From Bifidobacterium sp. ESL0732 (GTDB taxonomy: Bacteria; Actinomycetota; Actinomycetes; Actinomycetales; Bifidobacteriaceae): a stretch of 64,000 nt of DNA. How positions within the stretch are numbered: the stretch's first letter is position 1; every line of letters begins with the position of its first letter. The stretch spans positions 868,001-932,000 of the forward strand of contig NZ_CP113920.1 in assembly GCF_029395535.1 (NCBI RefSeq). Direction: 5' to 3'. The notes below the pieces were generated by a model. The model worked only from the letters and a program-made list of their open reading frames with translations, was not told the DNA's origin and did not search any database. Positions 1-9,374 of the stretch are shown here, one piece after another. Made by a program: the position numbers and the translations under genes.

Positions 1-1628
1 GAGGCGTCGCACCTCACTGCGACCGCGTGCTCCATGGTCGTTCCGAGGTCGGCCAGCAGTTGGTAGGGGTTGTCTGTGTGTGCGTTCGGTTCGTTCCTGG
101 TTGTGTTTTTTGCAGAGGATGAATCGATCTGGTCAGCGGCGTGGTCTACTAACGATGAAGCGTTTTCATCGTTGTCAGTGGCCTCGGTGGCAGAATTGTC
201 ATCTGCAGATGGCAGCAATAAGGTTTTGACTGACCGTTGGCGTTTTTCTGCTGCCAGTTGCGTGGCATCCTGATTTTCGGTGTCTGAGGATTGTTCGTCA
301 GTCTTGGAAGTAGCGCTTTCTTCGTTGACAATGCTCTGTGCGATGGATTCGCCGGCACGTGTGCCGAAGAGGCATGCATCGAGCAAACTGTTGCCGCCTA
401 GACGATTCGCCCCATGAACGCTGACGCAGGAACATTCACCGGCTGCATAAAGCCCACGCACGATATGGCGTTCATCGTCTTCCCAACGATAGACCTCGCC
501 GTCGGTGGTGATGGGGATGCCGCCCATGGTGTAATGCGCTGTGGGTTTCACGGCCACCCAGTCCTTGCTTGGGTCGAGTCCTGCGTAGTCTTGGATTGTT
601 TCGACCACTTGGGGCAGTACTTCCTGCATATGCACCTTGTCGATTCCCGTCATGTCAAGCCAGACGCAATCCTTGGGACCGTTCGGGTCCTTGGGATCGG
701 TCACACCGCGGCCGGCGTCGACTTCGGTCATGATGGAACGGCTGACCACATCTCGTGCCGCCAAATCCTTATGTCCCGGAGCGTAACGAGCCATGAACGC
801 CTCGCCGTCGGCATTGCGCAGGATGCCGCCTTCACCGCGTGAGGCCTCGGAAAGCAGAATACCGGTGTGTGCCAGCCCTGTGGGGTGGAATTGCACGAAT
901 TCCGAATCCTCAAGCTGCAAACCGGCTTTCAGCGCCAACGCCATGCCGTCGCCGGTCAGATCCCATGAGTTTGAAGTCGTATGGAACAGACGTCCGGCGC
1001 CGCCCGTCGCCATGAGGACGTTACGGGAGGCGATAGCGTGCGTTGTGCCAGTATGGGTATCAAACGCTACTACGCCACAGGCCTTGTCTTTCCTGTCGTT
1101 CAAGACCAAGTCGGTGACGTACCATTCCTCGGCGAACTGCACGCCTTCGCCGATGCACTGCTGCCAGAGCGCGTAAAGAATCTGATGGCCGATACGGTCG
1201 GCTGCGTAGGCCGCGCGCTTGATTGGAGCCTTGCCGTAATCCTTGGTGTGTCCCCCGAACTTGCGCTGGGCGATATGTCCGTCCTTGGTGCGCGAAAACG
1301 CCACGCCGCTGCGCTCGAGGTTGACCACGGTCTGTGGAGCATATTGTGCCAGTATTTTGACCGCGTCCTGATCGGCCAGCCAATCGCCGCCTTTGACGGT
1401 GTCGTAATAATGCCAGTGCCAGTCATCGTGCTCGATGTTGCCGAGGCTCGCCGCGATGCCGCCTTCAGCGGAGCCGGTGTGCGAGCGCAGTGCCTGCAGT
1501 TTCGAGATGACCAAAAGCTTCGGATTGCGGCCTTGAGCCTTCATCTCCTTGACTGCATCGGTTCGTAAAATTCCCAATGCCGCCGACAATCCGGCCGCAC
1601 CTGCTCCGATGATCACCGCATCATACAT
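1..1628 (-). CDS. sdhA/frdA: Succinate dehydrogenase/fumarate reductase flavoprotein subunit (C-terminus cut by window)
   Basis: FAD-dependent subunit that interconverts succinate and fumarate. The N-terminus has the dinucleotide-binding GAGAAG motif. It is followed by the family signatures EGGIAASLGN, QFHPTG, HYTMGGIP and GANRLGGNSLLD; HYTMGG favours SdhA/FrdA over L-aspartate oxidase. About 540 codons are visible and the frame is open to position 1. After the FAD domain comes a Ser/Asp/Glu/Thr-rich stretch of about 88 residues (about 66-330). The conserved C-terminal domain then begins (NPYQLLADLGTTMEHAV). The start at 1628 sits close before the Rossmann fold; an in-frame ATG at 1652 is an alternative, and neither has a strong Shine-Dalgarno. 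The iron-sulfur subunit would be expected outside the window. Confidence 0.88.
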   Translation of the reverse strand, partial: MYDAVIIGAGAAGLSAALGILRTDAVKEMKAQGRNPKLLVISKLQALRSHTGSAEGGIAASLGNIEHDDWHWHYYDTVKGGDWLADQDAVKILAQYAPQTVVNLERSGVAFSRTKDGHIAQRKFGGHTKDYGKAPIKRAAYAADRIGHQILYALWQQCIGEGVQFAEEWYVTDLVLNDRKDKACGVVAFDTHTGTTHAIASRNVLMATGGAGRLFHTTSNSWDLTGDGMALALKAGLQLEDSEFVQFHPTGLAHTGILLSEASRGEGGILRNADGEAFMARYAPGHKDLAARDVVSRSIMTEVDAGRGVTDPKDPNGPKDCVWLDMTGIDKVHMQEVLPQVVETIQDYAGLDPSKDWVAVKPTAHYTMGGIPITTDGEVYRWEDDERHIVRGLYAAGECSCVSVHGANRLGGNSLLDACLFGTRAGESIAQSIVNEESATSKTDEQSSDTENQDATQLAAEKRQRSVKTLLLPSADDNSATEATDNDENASSLVDHAADQIDSSSAKNTTRNEPNAHTDNPYQLLADLGTTMEHAVAVRCDA

Positions 1629-1745
1629 GTCTTCAACTTGCTCTGGACCCATACCCCCGATTATGGCACAAGGCCAGCAAGAGCATGTGCAGGAACGAGG
1701 TAGGTGAGCTCTTCCCTTGTGGGTGGGCGCTCGTACCATGGGGGT

Positions 1746-2090
1746 ATGGGCGGAACATTCAATGCACGAGTCTACGATGTCGTCAAGAAAATTCCTGAGG
1801 GCAAGGTGGCCACGTACGGCCAGGTGGCGGCGCTCGCGGGCAATCCCCGCAATGCGAGGTTCGTGGGCTATGCGCTGCATTCCAATCCCGAGCCAGGCGT
1901 GATTCCGTGTCATCGCGTGGTTTTCCGGGACGGCTCCTTGGCCCCCGGCTTCGCGTTCGGTGGTCCTGACCGCCAGAGGGCGTTGCTTGAGGATGAGGGC
2001 GTGTCATTTCTGCCTCCTGCGCCCAAGCATGAGAATGCAGGAGAAGAAGGCTGGATCGTTGATATGAAGCGTTGCCAGTGGCAATGCTGA
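1746..2090 (+). CDS. MGMT-family DNA alkyltransferase-like protein
   Basis: 114-residue protein that is only the DNA-binding/active-site domain of O6-methylguanine-DNA methyltransferases. It shows VYDVVKKIPEGKVATYGQVA (helix-turn-helix region), the RFVG arginine-finger region and an IPCHRV active-site motif. Many alkyltransferase-like proteins (ATLs) have Trp at the cysteine position. Here the Cys is kept, so true alkyl transfer is possible. The usual N-terminal domain is absent. ATG 1746 is chosen because GGGGGT lies just upstream; a GTG at 1704, preceded by AGGAACGAGG, is an alternative. The protein should repair alkylated bases or flag them for excision repair. Confidence 0.8.
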   Translation: MGGTFNARVYDVVKKIPEGKVATYGQVAALAGNPRNARFVGYALHSNPEPGVIPCHRVVFRDGSLAPGFAFGGPDRQRALLEDEGVSFLPPAPKHENAGEEGWIVDMKRCQWQC

Positions 2091-2186
2091 GGTTGAAGCT
2101 ACGCGGGTGTTCGTCTGTGTGAATTGCATGCGTGTCTCCTTACGTTTTGTTATTTCGGATACTGTCTGTTTCCTTCAGCTGGTTGC

Positions 2187-3842
2187 TTATCTGCTATCCG
2201 TTTTGTGATTATTAGCGGTGAGGATGTGGATGGTGCCTGATTCCAGTGTGATTAGGCCTCGCAGTTCCATTTCCCCAAGTTCGCCTTCCAATTTTCCGAT
2301 GTTCCACGATTCGGCTTTTGATATCACAGCATTTGCTGGGTTTTGTCTGGGTGTTCGGTGTTTGCCGGTGGGCCGTGGCGTATTGAGCATCGCCAGAACG
2401 GCTTCATGAGTGGCTGTGCTGCCTTGCCGCCTGCAACGGCGTATAGCGGTCAGCACCTCTTGTTGGACGATGGTGGGTTCGGTCTTGGGCGTTGGCGGTT
2501 GCGAGATGGGCTGGTCGGACGCGCTTTGTCTCGCCGTCGCGTTTCCTCGGCCAGACTGCGAACTCTTGGTGTCGCTTGGCAAGGGGACTTGCAAAGCAGT
2601 GATGCTTGTCTGGTTGACATCTGAATCATCAGGTTGCCGTTGCGGTTGATCAATGCATTCATGACTTTCCTTTCCTCGGCCAGCGGGTAGGTGGGATGAT
2701 GGCTTTCCTGTTCGGTTTTTCTGTGTTTCGTTATTGACGGAGATCGTCTCCGCTTTATGAATATGTATTACTTTTGGTGCATGTCCTTGATGGCAAATCT
2801 CATCGACGGAATTGACCGAGGTGAGGATGATGGCGCGATGGTCGCGGATTAGCCAGTTGCAGCCGGTGTTGCCGGGAATGTTGATATTGCCGGGAGCTGC
2901 ATAGACTTCGCGGCCCAGTTCGGCGGCCCAATTGGCGGTGTTGAGTGCGCCTGAGCGGCTGCGGGCTTGGGCTACGACGACGGTCGAAGCCAAAGCGGCG
3001 ATGATGCGGTTGCGAAGGAGGAACCTCCGGGCTTCAGGGATGGTGTTCGGGCACAGTTCGCTGATGAGTGCGCCATTATTGGCTTTGATGCGGTCGAATA
3101 ACGGCACGTTGCGTTCGGGGCCGATATGGTTGAGTCCTCCTGCGAAGACAGCCAAGGTTCGTCCGCTTTCGTTTTCGCCGAGACTGCTCATGGCGTCCAA
3201 AGCTCCCCAGTGGGCGGCGGCGTCGATGCCGAAGGCGCCACCGGAGATGACCAAGTGCCCTTGTTCAGCGGCTTTTTTGGCAATGGTTTTGGCTACGTAT
3301 CGCCCATAATCATCCGCTCCGCGCGAGCCCACCACGGCCAACGGTTGTGGACAGCTCGCCAAAGCTACAGGATTCCCAATGCCCCAGAGACATAGCGGCG
3401 AGGCCCAGTCCTTTCTGATGGAAAGATCGTCGAGCTGACTTGGCCAGTAGGGACTGGTCGGCCCGATGATCCACTGCGATCCGTTTACCGTGAAAAAGTC
3501 TTTGAGGTCGGTTCTGTCGTTGTTAGGCAGCTGATGCAGCCGTTCCCGCCAGCGTTCCAGCCCGTGGTGAAATGAGCCCATGCCCCGTGCGTTGACCTTT
3601 CGGCCCCATTTGGCCGTTCCGGTGGCGAAGACTTCGTCGAGCTTGTTGCGGTTGCGAATGCCGCTTTTTTCGTCAGCGATGAGCCGTAAGGCGGTGACGG
3701 CATCGCCGGCCCCTTTGATGGTGGCGAACAGCAGGGCGTCGGCGCTGTCGATACAGAAAGTGAGAATGGCTCGGGCCAATGTGTCCTCATCGAGGGATGT
3801 CGATGGAGTTGCGGGGGAAACGGCAGTGCTGCCGCTCATCAT
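2187..3842 (-). CDS. dprA: DNA-processing protein DprA (Smf), with long C-terminal extension
   Basis: DprA binds incoming single-stranded DNA and loads RecA during natural transformation. Residues about 168-350 form the Rossmann-like domain: AVVGSRGADDYGR, VISGGAFGIDAAAH, TLAVFAGGLNHIGPERN, RFLLRNRIIAALA, VVVAQARSRSGAL and VYAAPGNI. At 551 residues it is much longer than the usual 300-400. The excess is a polar, Ser/Gln/Thr-rich linker (about 355-460) followed by a possible winged-helix end (QQEVLTAIRRC...GELGEMELRGLI). It overlaps the comM stop by 4 nt (ATGA), so the two are translationally coupled. A second ATG directly follows the first. Confidence 0.93.
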   Translation of the reverse strand: MMSGSTAVSPATPSTSLDEDTLARAILTFCIDSADALLFATIKGAGDAVTALRLIADEKSGIRNRNKLDEVFATGTAKWGRKVNARGMGSFHHGLERWRERLHQLPNNDRTDLKDFFTVNGSQWIIGPTSPYWPSQLDDLSIRKDWASPLCLWGIGNPVALASCPQPLAVVGSRGADDYGRYVAKTIAKKAAEQGHLVISGGAFGIDAAAHWGALDAMSSLGENESGRTLAVFAGGLNHIGPERNVPLFDRIKANNGALISELCPNTIPEARRFLLRNRIIAALASTVVVAQARSRSGALNTANWAAELGREVYAAPGNINIPGNTGCNWLIRDHRAIILTSVNSVDEICHQGHAPKVIHIHKAETISVNNETQKNRTGKPSSHLPAGRGKESHECIDQPQRQPDDSDVNQTSITALQVPLPSDTKSSQSGRGNATARQSASDQPISQPPTPKTEPTIVQQEVLTAIRRCRRQGSTATHEAVLAMLNTPRPTGKHRTPRQNPANAVISKAESWNIGKLEGELGEMELRGLITLESGTIHILTANNHKTDSR

Positions 3843-5374
3843 GACTCCTTCGTTCGCAAGGCGATACCTTGCATCATTTCTTCATGGCCCGGTGTCGTTT
3901 TGCCGCTCAAGTCGGCAAGCGTCCAAGCGAGGCGCAACGCCCGATCCGCTCCACGCAGGCTCAACCGTTCGTTCTCCAGCGCTTCGTCGATGAGAGTAAG
4001 AGCGGTTTTCGGGGTGTTCGCACGCAACCATGTGCCGGAGGCCTGTGCGTTGCAGGTCCAGTGATAGGCGGCGAAACGCTCTTGAGCAGTGTGCCGCGCG
4101 TCGGTGACTTTGAGTCTCATCTGCTCGCTGGTGATTTGCGGCTGTGCATTCCGCGTTATCAGGTGCTCCACCGGCGGCACCTCCACCTGGATGTCGATGC
4201 GGTCGAGAATCGGGCCCGAAAGCCTTGAAAAATAGCGGATACGGTCCTTCTCTTTGCAGGTGCAACGTGAGCCGTCGCCATAACCGTAACCACAAGGGCA
4301 GGGGTTGGCCGCCATAATTAACTGGAAATTGGCGGGATAGTAGGTTGTTCCTTTAGAACGTGAAAGGGCCACATAGCCTGATTCCAGCGGTTCGCGCAAA
4401 GTCTGCAACGAACGTGGTGAGAATTCCGGTGCCTCATCCATGAAAAGCACCCCTCGGTGGGCGCGTGTGATTGCTCCCGGAGTGGCGATGCCAGAACCTC
4501 CGCCGACCAGCGATGCCGTTGAAGCCGTGTGGTGTGGCGCTTCGAACGGCGGCACGTCGCTAATACCGTAATTCGGCAAGGTCCCGCACAAAGACCGAAT
4601 CGAGGCAACCTCGAGTTGTTCGTGTTCGTTCAACGGGCACATGATGCCGGGCATGCGCGAAGCGAGCATGGTCTTTCCCGAGCCTGGAGGCCCGGTCATC
4701 AGGAGATGATGACCGCCTGCTGCAGCCACTTGAAGGGCCCATTTCGTGCGTTCCTGGCCAATGACTTCAGCCATATCGCCGATCGTCGGTGCGAGTTTGG
4801 CTTCGTCGTCGTTTGAGGCTTGGTCGTCAGGAATCCGGGTTTCGTTGATATGATATTTCGCTTCACCGCCCATCAGCTCGATGAGCTCGCCCAAATGGCG
4901 GATGCCGATGACGTTGAGCCCCTCGACGAGTTCGGCTTCCTCGATGTTGCGCTCGGGGACGATGATCTGGTCGATGCCGTGTTCGCGGGCGTAAAGCGCG
5001 ATAGGCAGCACGCCGGTGACCGGCAGCACCGAGCCGTCGAGATTGAGCTCGCCGAGCACCACTGTGTCGGCCAGGCAATCGTGGGGAATGACGCCGGCCG
5101 CGCTGAGTACGGAAACCGCGATGGCTAGGTCGTGCGACGAGCCGCGTTTGGGCAGGGAAGCGGGGGAAAGGTTAACCGTCACCCGTGTCTCCGGCCAGCT
5201 GAACCCACTGGCTTGACAGGCGGATTTCACCCGTTCGCGTGCCTCGCTCAGCGAGGTATCCGGCAGACCGATGATGGAGAAATACGGCAGTCCCGGCGAG
5301 ATGAAGGCCTGCATCTGGATGGCGTTGGCCTTGAGCCCCACCAATCCCACCGACATCGCCGTCCCGATGGCCAT
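3839..5374 (-). CDS. comM: YifB/ComM family Mg-chelatase-like AAA+ ATPase
   Basis: ComM is a hexameric helicase that aids branch migration of donor DNA in transformation. The N-terminal ChlI/Lon-protease-like domain (LPYFSIIGLPDTSLSEARERV, NLSPASLPKRGSSHDLAIA, VVLGELNLDGSV) precedes an AAA+ module. That module has Walker A GPPGSGKTMLA and Walker B GVLFMDEAPEF, and a Cys-rich loop follows (NPCPCGYGYGDGSRCTC). The 511-residue length is normal. It is the middle gene of yraN-comM-dprA: the yraN stop and its start share a base (TGATG) and its stop overlaps the dprA start. Confidence 0.94.
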   Translation of the reverse strand: MAIGTAMSVGLVGLKANAIQMQAFISPGLPYFSIIGLPDTSLSEARERVKSACQASGFSWPETRVTVNLSPASLPKRGSSHDLAIAVSVLSAAGVIPHDCLADTVVLGELNLDGSVLPVTGVLPIALYAREHGIDQIIVPERNIEEAELVEGLNVIGIRHLGELIELMGGEAKYHINETRIPDDQASNDDEAKLAPTIGDMAEVIGQERTKWALQVAAAGGHHLLMTGPPGSGKTMLASRMPGIMCPLNEHEQLEVASIRSLCGTLPNYGISDVPPFEAPHHTASTASLVGGGSGIATPGAITRAHRGVLFMDEAPEFSPRSLQTLREPLESGYVALSRSKGTTYYPANFQLIMAANPCPCGYGYGDGSRCTCKEKDRIRYFSRLSGPILDRIDIQVEVPPVEHLITRNAQPQITSEQMRLKVTDARHTAQERFAAYHWTCNAQASGTWLRANTPKTALTLIDEALENERLSLRGADRALRLAWTLADLSGKTTPGHEEMMQGIALRTKES

Positions 5375-5895
5375 CAGAATGCCCCCGGTATGTGCCGAAC
5401 ACTTGGCCTGTTACCTTGAAGCAAAATCGACATGGCATCGAAACGAATCCCGCTTCGTCGTATCGATTTACCGGGACCGGCAAGCCAGAGCGCCCCAGCG
5501 TGGTGAAGATTGGCCTGTTTATGCGGGGTGATGGCTTCTTGCGGGCTGCCATAGCGCTGTGTCCGCCGGGTTTTTACCTCGACGAACACCACGATATGTC
5601 CGGGAGTCATCATGATGATGTCCAGTTCGCCGAACCGGGTTCTCCAGTTTCTTGCCAGAACGTGCCACCCGAGCTGGATGAGCCACGCCGCAGCGTATTG
5701 CTCGCCGATTTCGCCGAGTTGTTTCGCAGAAAGGTCGGGCATGGCAAGCTCTTCTTCGAGTTCTGCCAGCAGTCCTTCCGAGGCAGTGCTGTTGAGATCG
5801 GTGTCGTTCAGAGCGGTGTTGTTGTCTACATCGGTGCCGCCGCCGAAGTAGGTAGTGGCCCGACGCTGTTGTGCTGCTGAGATTTGTGTGTTCAT
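5374..5895 (-). CDS. yraN: YraN/UPF0102 family endonuclease-like protein
   Basis: Small nuclease-fold protein of unproven role, commonly encoded next to comM and dprA. The conserved core is LGEIGEQYAAAWLIQLGWHVLARNWRTRFGELD followed by IVVFVEVKTRR and YGSPQEAITPHKQ. This gives the E...D...E-V-K pattern of a PD-(D/E)XK fold. The first 51 residues are Asn/Asp/Ser-rich and absent from typical members of about 120 residues. An in-frame ATG at 5742 (MPDLSAKQLGEIG) would give a standard-length protein and has a purine-rich stretch upstream, so the true start is open. Confidence 0.85.
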   Translation of the reverse strand: MNTQISAAQQRRATTYFGGGTDVDNNTALNDTDLNSTASEGLLAELEEELAMPDLSAKQLGEIGEQYAAAWLIQLGWHVLARNWRTRFGELDIIMMTPGHIVVFVEVKTRRTQRYGSPQEAITPHKQANLHHAGALWLAGPGKSIRRSGIRFDAMSILLQGNRPSVRHIPGAF

Positions 5896-6531
5896 GTATT
5901 TCAGTGTTGCATGGTTCGAGCTTTTACCGTGTAAAAAACGGGTGCTGTGGTCGAATGATTGCCCTTTCCGATTTTCTCGGCGTTTCTCGGGACAACCCGA
6001 TGATTATGCATTACAAATGTGGGTAATATGGTGGAAAGATTCAGAAGTATGTGCATAAACTGCGGTCTGCTCGGTGGAGAACTTTACTTGTAGTCACTTC
6101 AATGGTGGAAAAACCTGTGCGGGAAATCAAAAGTGTGCACAAACCCATCCACAGCACGAGATTGTCAAGAGTTCATTGCGAAGCCGTCATCGTCGACGGA
6201 CGGCGAGAAAAATGTTCGAGTGATAAGGCCGATGTGGAATCGTCATTGTGGTTGAGCACAGTATGAAGAATCGTCAAAAAGACCAAAAGTTATTTGAAAA
6301 TATCGATAATTCTAAAAGTTTTAGATAAAATCCAATATCCAGGTTCCCTGACGATGTGGTATCGGCGTAGACAACGCAAGTAAGAATCATCCCCATATCC
6401 TGACAAACAAACAGTAAAGATCACCAAGATACAGGGATGATGAATCGATTTGAAGCCGGTAGCACACTACGAATTCCGAATCACATAGAAATGGCAATGC
6501 GATAACCGGCAATTAACGTCGAAACGAACGC
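5896..6531. other. Intergenic region, 636 bp, no gene recognised
   Basis: AT-richer spacer between the start of yraN and the stop of pdxY. Short open frames are present, but none has a plausible ribosome-binding site together with a recognisable protein. The promoter of the yraN-comM-dprA cluster should lie in its left part. A run around 6290-6330 is very AT-rich. I see no strong hairpin or known RNA motif. Confidence 0.5.
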
Positions 6532-7407
6532 TCAGCCAACCAATCCGGTCAGCTCGCCAAGGTTGAGCTCGAAGCTCACGCCGCGTTGCTCGAAGTCGGG
6601 CTGGTTACGTGTGGACTCCATGGCGTGACGCACGAATTCGCCTGCGACCTGAGCCGATTCGCCGAGCGTCTTGCCGGCCATCACTGCACCGCATAGCGCC
6701 GAAGCGAAGGCATCACCAGTGCCATGAATCATGTAGGGGAGCTTGTCGTGAGCGAGCTCGACACGCGCAGAAGCCCCGGCACAAGCGCTGCCCACGAAGT
6801 TGCGCAGCTTGCCGTCGCCGCGGTCGATGCCTTTTAATACGACGTTCTTCGCACCCATATCGAGCAAGGCGCCGACCCAATCGGTCGCCTCGTCGTCGCT
6901 CAGGTTCTGGCCGGGGTAGTCGCGTCCGGTCAGGATGCTCGCCTCGGTGAGATTCGGCATCAGCACGTCCGCGCCGTCCACAAGCGTCTTGACCGCGTCG
7001 CACATCTCCTGCGAATAGGTGGGGTACATCTGCCCGCCGTCGCCCATCACCGGGTCGACCAGCCGCAGCGCCTTCGGATATTCGCGGTACATGCGCTTGA
7101 TGATGTCCACCTGCTCGGCCGAACCGAGGAAGCCGGAATAGATGCCGTCAAGCTGGACGTTTACCTTCTGCCACGCGTCAAGATAGCCGGAAAGGATATC
7201 GGTGGTGTCGTGGAAGGTGTAGACCGGAAACTTGGTGTGCGCGCTGAACAGTGCTGTCGGCACCGGGCACACATCGCAGCCGCATGCCGAAAGAATCGGG
7301 ATCGCAGCGGTCAGCGAGCATTTGCCGTAGCCGCACATGTCGTGCACTGCCGCAACGCGGGGGATATATTTGGGGTTGCGCTCATAGAGCGTCGTATCTT
7401 CTTGCAT
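6532..7407 (-). CDS. pdxY: Pyridoxal/pyridoxamine kinase
   Basis: Phosphorylates pyridoxal, pyridoxine or pyridoxamine to the 5'-phosphate (vitamin B6 salvage). Ribokinase-like fold: VAAVHDMCGYGKCSLTAAIPIL at the N-terminus, then VDPVMGDGG, NLTEASILTG and the C-terminal HGTGDAFASAL, which holds the catalytic Asp. The start at 7407 (MQEDTTLYERN) has AAAGG about 9 nt upstream; a longer in-frame extension to 7530 is less likely. 291 residues. It is transcribed away from metY, whose product is PLP-dependent; the pairing is suggestive only. Confidence 0.92.
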   Translation of the reverse strand: MQEDTTLYERNPKYIPRVAAVHDMCGYGKCSLTAAIPILSACGCDVCPVPTALFSAHTKFPVYTFHDTTDILSGYLDAWQKVNVQLDGIYSGFLGSAEQVDIIKRMYREYPKALRLVDPVMGDGGQMYPTYSQEMCDAVKTLVDGADVLMPNLTEASILTGRDYPGQNLSDDEATDWVGALLDMGAKNVVLKGIDRGDGKLRNFVGSACAGASARVELAHDKLPYMIHGTGDAFASALCGAVMAGKTLGESAQVAGEFVRHAMESTRNQPDFEQRGVSFELNLGELTGLVG

Positions 7408-7644
7408 TTCATGACCTTTCAGAAAGTCTATGAATAATATTGGCGTCCGTCGCCGTGCGGGAGTGCTCGGTGCGTCGCTGGTAACGACTGTAGCCTTGTT
7501 GCCAACAGACACGCCCCGTTTTGTCCGCAACGTGACGCAGCGGATGGAAGTTTGTCAGCAAAAATCAGGAAATTCCTGTTTTGCATTATCTTCTATATGT
7601 TGTCTGTGCAAGTGTCGTGGTCGAATTCGTCTGAATCAGGGTCT

Positions 7645-7782
7645 CTTGGTGCGCCAAGTTGTCTGAAATTGGAAGATTTGCTGTCAATTCTGTCTAAAAC
7701 GGGGGTCTTGGTGCGCCAAGTTGCCTGAAATTGGAAGATTTGCTGTCAATTCTGTCCAAAATGAGGGTCTTGGCGCACCAAG
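7645..7782. repeat. Array of three palindromes at exact 62-bp spacing upstream of metY
   Basis: Three 14-bp near-palindromes, CTTGGTGCGCCAAG at 7645-7658 and 7707-7720 and CTTGGCGCACCAAG at 7769-7782, start exactly 62 bp apart. The third is the exact reverse complement of the first two. Its flanks extend the symmetry to 8-bp arms (GGTCTTGG/CCAAGACC). The 48-bp spacers are almost identical to each other, and a degraded spacer end precedes the first palindrome (from about 7624). Sixty-two bp is about six helical turns, so the sites face the same side of the DNA. This could be an operator array for metY or pdxY, or an intergenic repeat family; no regulator is identified. Confidence 0.85.
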
Positions 7783-8038
7783 ACCATCGAAAAAATGAGA
7801 ATTGGGTACCGGTTCCAGCTGAGGCTGAGACGGAGCAGATCACGACATAGTCATCAAGGATTGTGAATGGTCTTTTTTATTAATGCGTTCCGTAAAACGC
7901 CGGAATTTCAAGGGTTTTCAAGTGGTTATAGATTACCGGGATAGCGTCGGGCTTGCCTCATGCGTCTTGTCGGTTTACGCTCAAAACGGAAATACCATAT
8001 TGGGCATTCGTATAGGTGAATGTAAAAAGGAGCCGGAC

Positions 8039-9361
8039 ATGACCGACGAGACCACACCGAAGAAGTATCATTTCGAGACGCTGCAATTGCACGTGGGCCA
8101 GGAGGAGGCCGACCCCGCCACCGATGCGCGCGCCGTGCCGATCTATGCCACCACCAGCTACGTCTTCCATGATTTCGATCATGCCGAGGCACGTTTCGCG
8201 CTTGAAGACCCAGGCAACATCTATGGCCGCCTGACCAACTCCACCGAGGACGTCTTCGAACGGCGCATGGCTGCGCTCGAAGGCGGTACCGCGGCGCTCG
8301 CCCTGGCCAGTGGCGCGGCTGCGGTGGAAGCGGCGCTGCGCAACATCACGCAGACCGGCGACCACATCGTCTCCTCGTCGCACATCTATGGCGGCACCTT
8401 CAACCTGATGCGTCACACCCTGCCGCGCGACGGCATCACTACCACCTTCGTCGACCCGGCCGATCCGCAGAACTTCGAGGACGCGATTCAGGAGAACACC
8501 AAGCTCGTCTACTTCGAGACTTTCGGCAACCCGAATGCCGACCTGCCTGATTTCGAGGCCATTTCGGCGATTGCGCACAAGCATCACCTGCCGGTCTTCG
8601 TCGACAACACCTTCGCCACCCCGTATCTCTTCCGTCCGCTCGAGCACGGTGCGGACGTCGTGGTGGAGTCTGCCACCAAGTTCATCGGCGGACACGGCAC
8701 GACGCTCGGTGGCCTGATCGTCGAAGGCGGCAAGTTCAACTGGGCCGAGGTACCGGGCAAGTTCCCGACACTGACGGAGCCGGACCCCTCCTATCACGGC
8801 ATGAACTTCTACGAGGCGCTGGGCCAGACGGCCTTCGTTACCCGCGCCCGTGCCATCTTCCTGCGCGACACCGGCGCCTGCATCAGCCCGTTCGCCGCGT
8901 GGCTGCTGCTGCAAGGCACCGAGACGCTGTCGCTGCGCGTCGAACGCCACGTCCAGAACGCGCTGAAGGTGGTCGAGTACCTCCAGACCGTTCCCGAGGT
9001 CGAATCCGTCTCGCACCCCTCGATCCCCGGCCGCGTCGACCATGAGCTCTACGAGAAGTACTTCCCGAACGGCGCCGGCTCGATCTTCACCTTCGACATC
9101 AAGGGCGGCAAGGACGCGGCGCGCGTCTTCATCGACAACCTGCATCTCTTCAGCCTGCTGGCCAACGTCGCGGACGTCAAGAGTCTCGTCGTGCACCCGG
9201 CGTCCACCACCCACGCCCAGGAGACCCGCGAGGAGCTGGAAAGCCAGGGCATCCATCAAGGCACCATCCGCTTGTCCATCGGCACCGAATACATCGATGA
9301 CATCATCGATGACCTCAAGGGTGGTTTCGAGGCCCTGCGCGCCTCCGGCTTAGCCAAATAA
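8039..9361 (+). CDS. metY: O-acetylhomoserine sulfhydrylase (aminocarboxypropyltransferase)
   Basis: PLP enzyme of the Cys/Met metabolism family that makes homocysteine from O-acetyl-L-homoserine and sulfide. Motifs: [32 protein letters not shown] cofactor region, [34 protein letters not shown] with the Schiff-base lysine, and [13 protein letters not shown] near the C-terminus. 440 residues, as expected for MetY rather than the shorter MetB/MetC. ATG 8039 is chosen for AAGGAG 7 nt upstream; the frame is open to 7883, but the extra residues look non-coding. Palindrome/hairpin arrays lie on both sides. Confidence 0.92.
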   Translation: MTDETTPKKYHFETLQLHVGQEEADPATDARAVPIYATTSYVFHDFDHAEARFALEDPGNIYGRLTNSTEDVFERRMAALEGGTAALALASGAAAVEAALRNITQTGDHIVSSSHIYGGTFNLMRHTLPRDGITTTFVDPADPQNFEDAIQENTKLVYFETFGNPNADLPDFEAISAIAHKHHLPVFVDNTFATPYLFRPLEHGADVVVESATKFIGGHGTTLGGLIVEGGKFNWAEVPGKFPTLTEPDPSYHGMNFYEALGQTAFVTRARAIFLRDTGACISPFAAWLLLQGTETLSLRVERHVQNALKVVEYLQTVPEVESVSHPSIPGRVDHELYEKYFPNGAGSIFTFDIKGGKDAARVFIDNLHLFSLLANVADVKSLVVHPASTTHAQETREELESQGIHQGTIRLSIGTEYIDDIIDDLKGGFEALRASGLAK

Positions 9362-9374
9362 AACATCTTATAGT

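Noticed and set aside
6051..6266. 71-codon frame in the yraN-pdxY spacer, with a CATCCACAG resembling part of a DnaA box
   Set aside because: No family and no Shine-Dalgarno; a single imperfect box does not make an origin.
7883..8038. In-frame N-terminal extension of metY (52 codons)
   Set aside because: MetY proteins start near the chosen ATG, which has an excellent AAGGAG; the extension shows no conservation that I can recognise.
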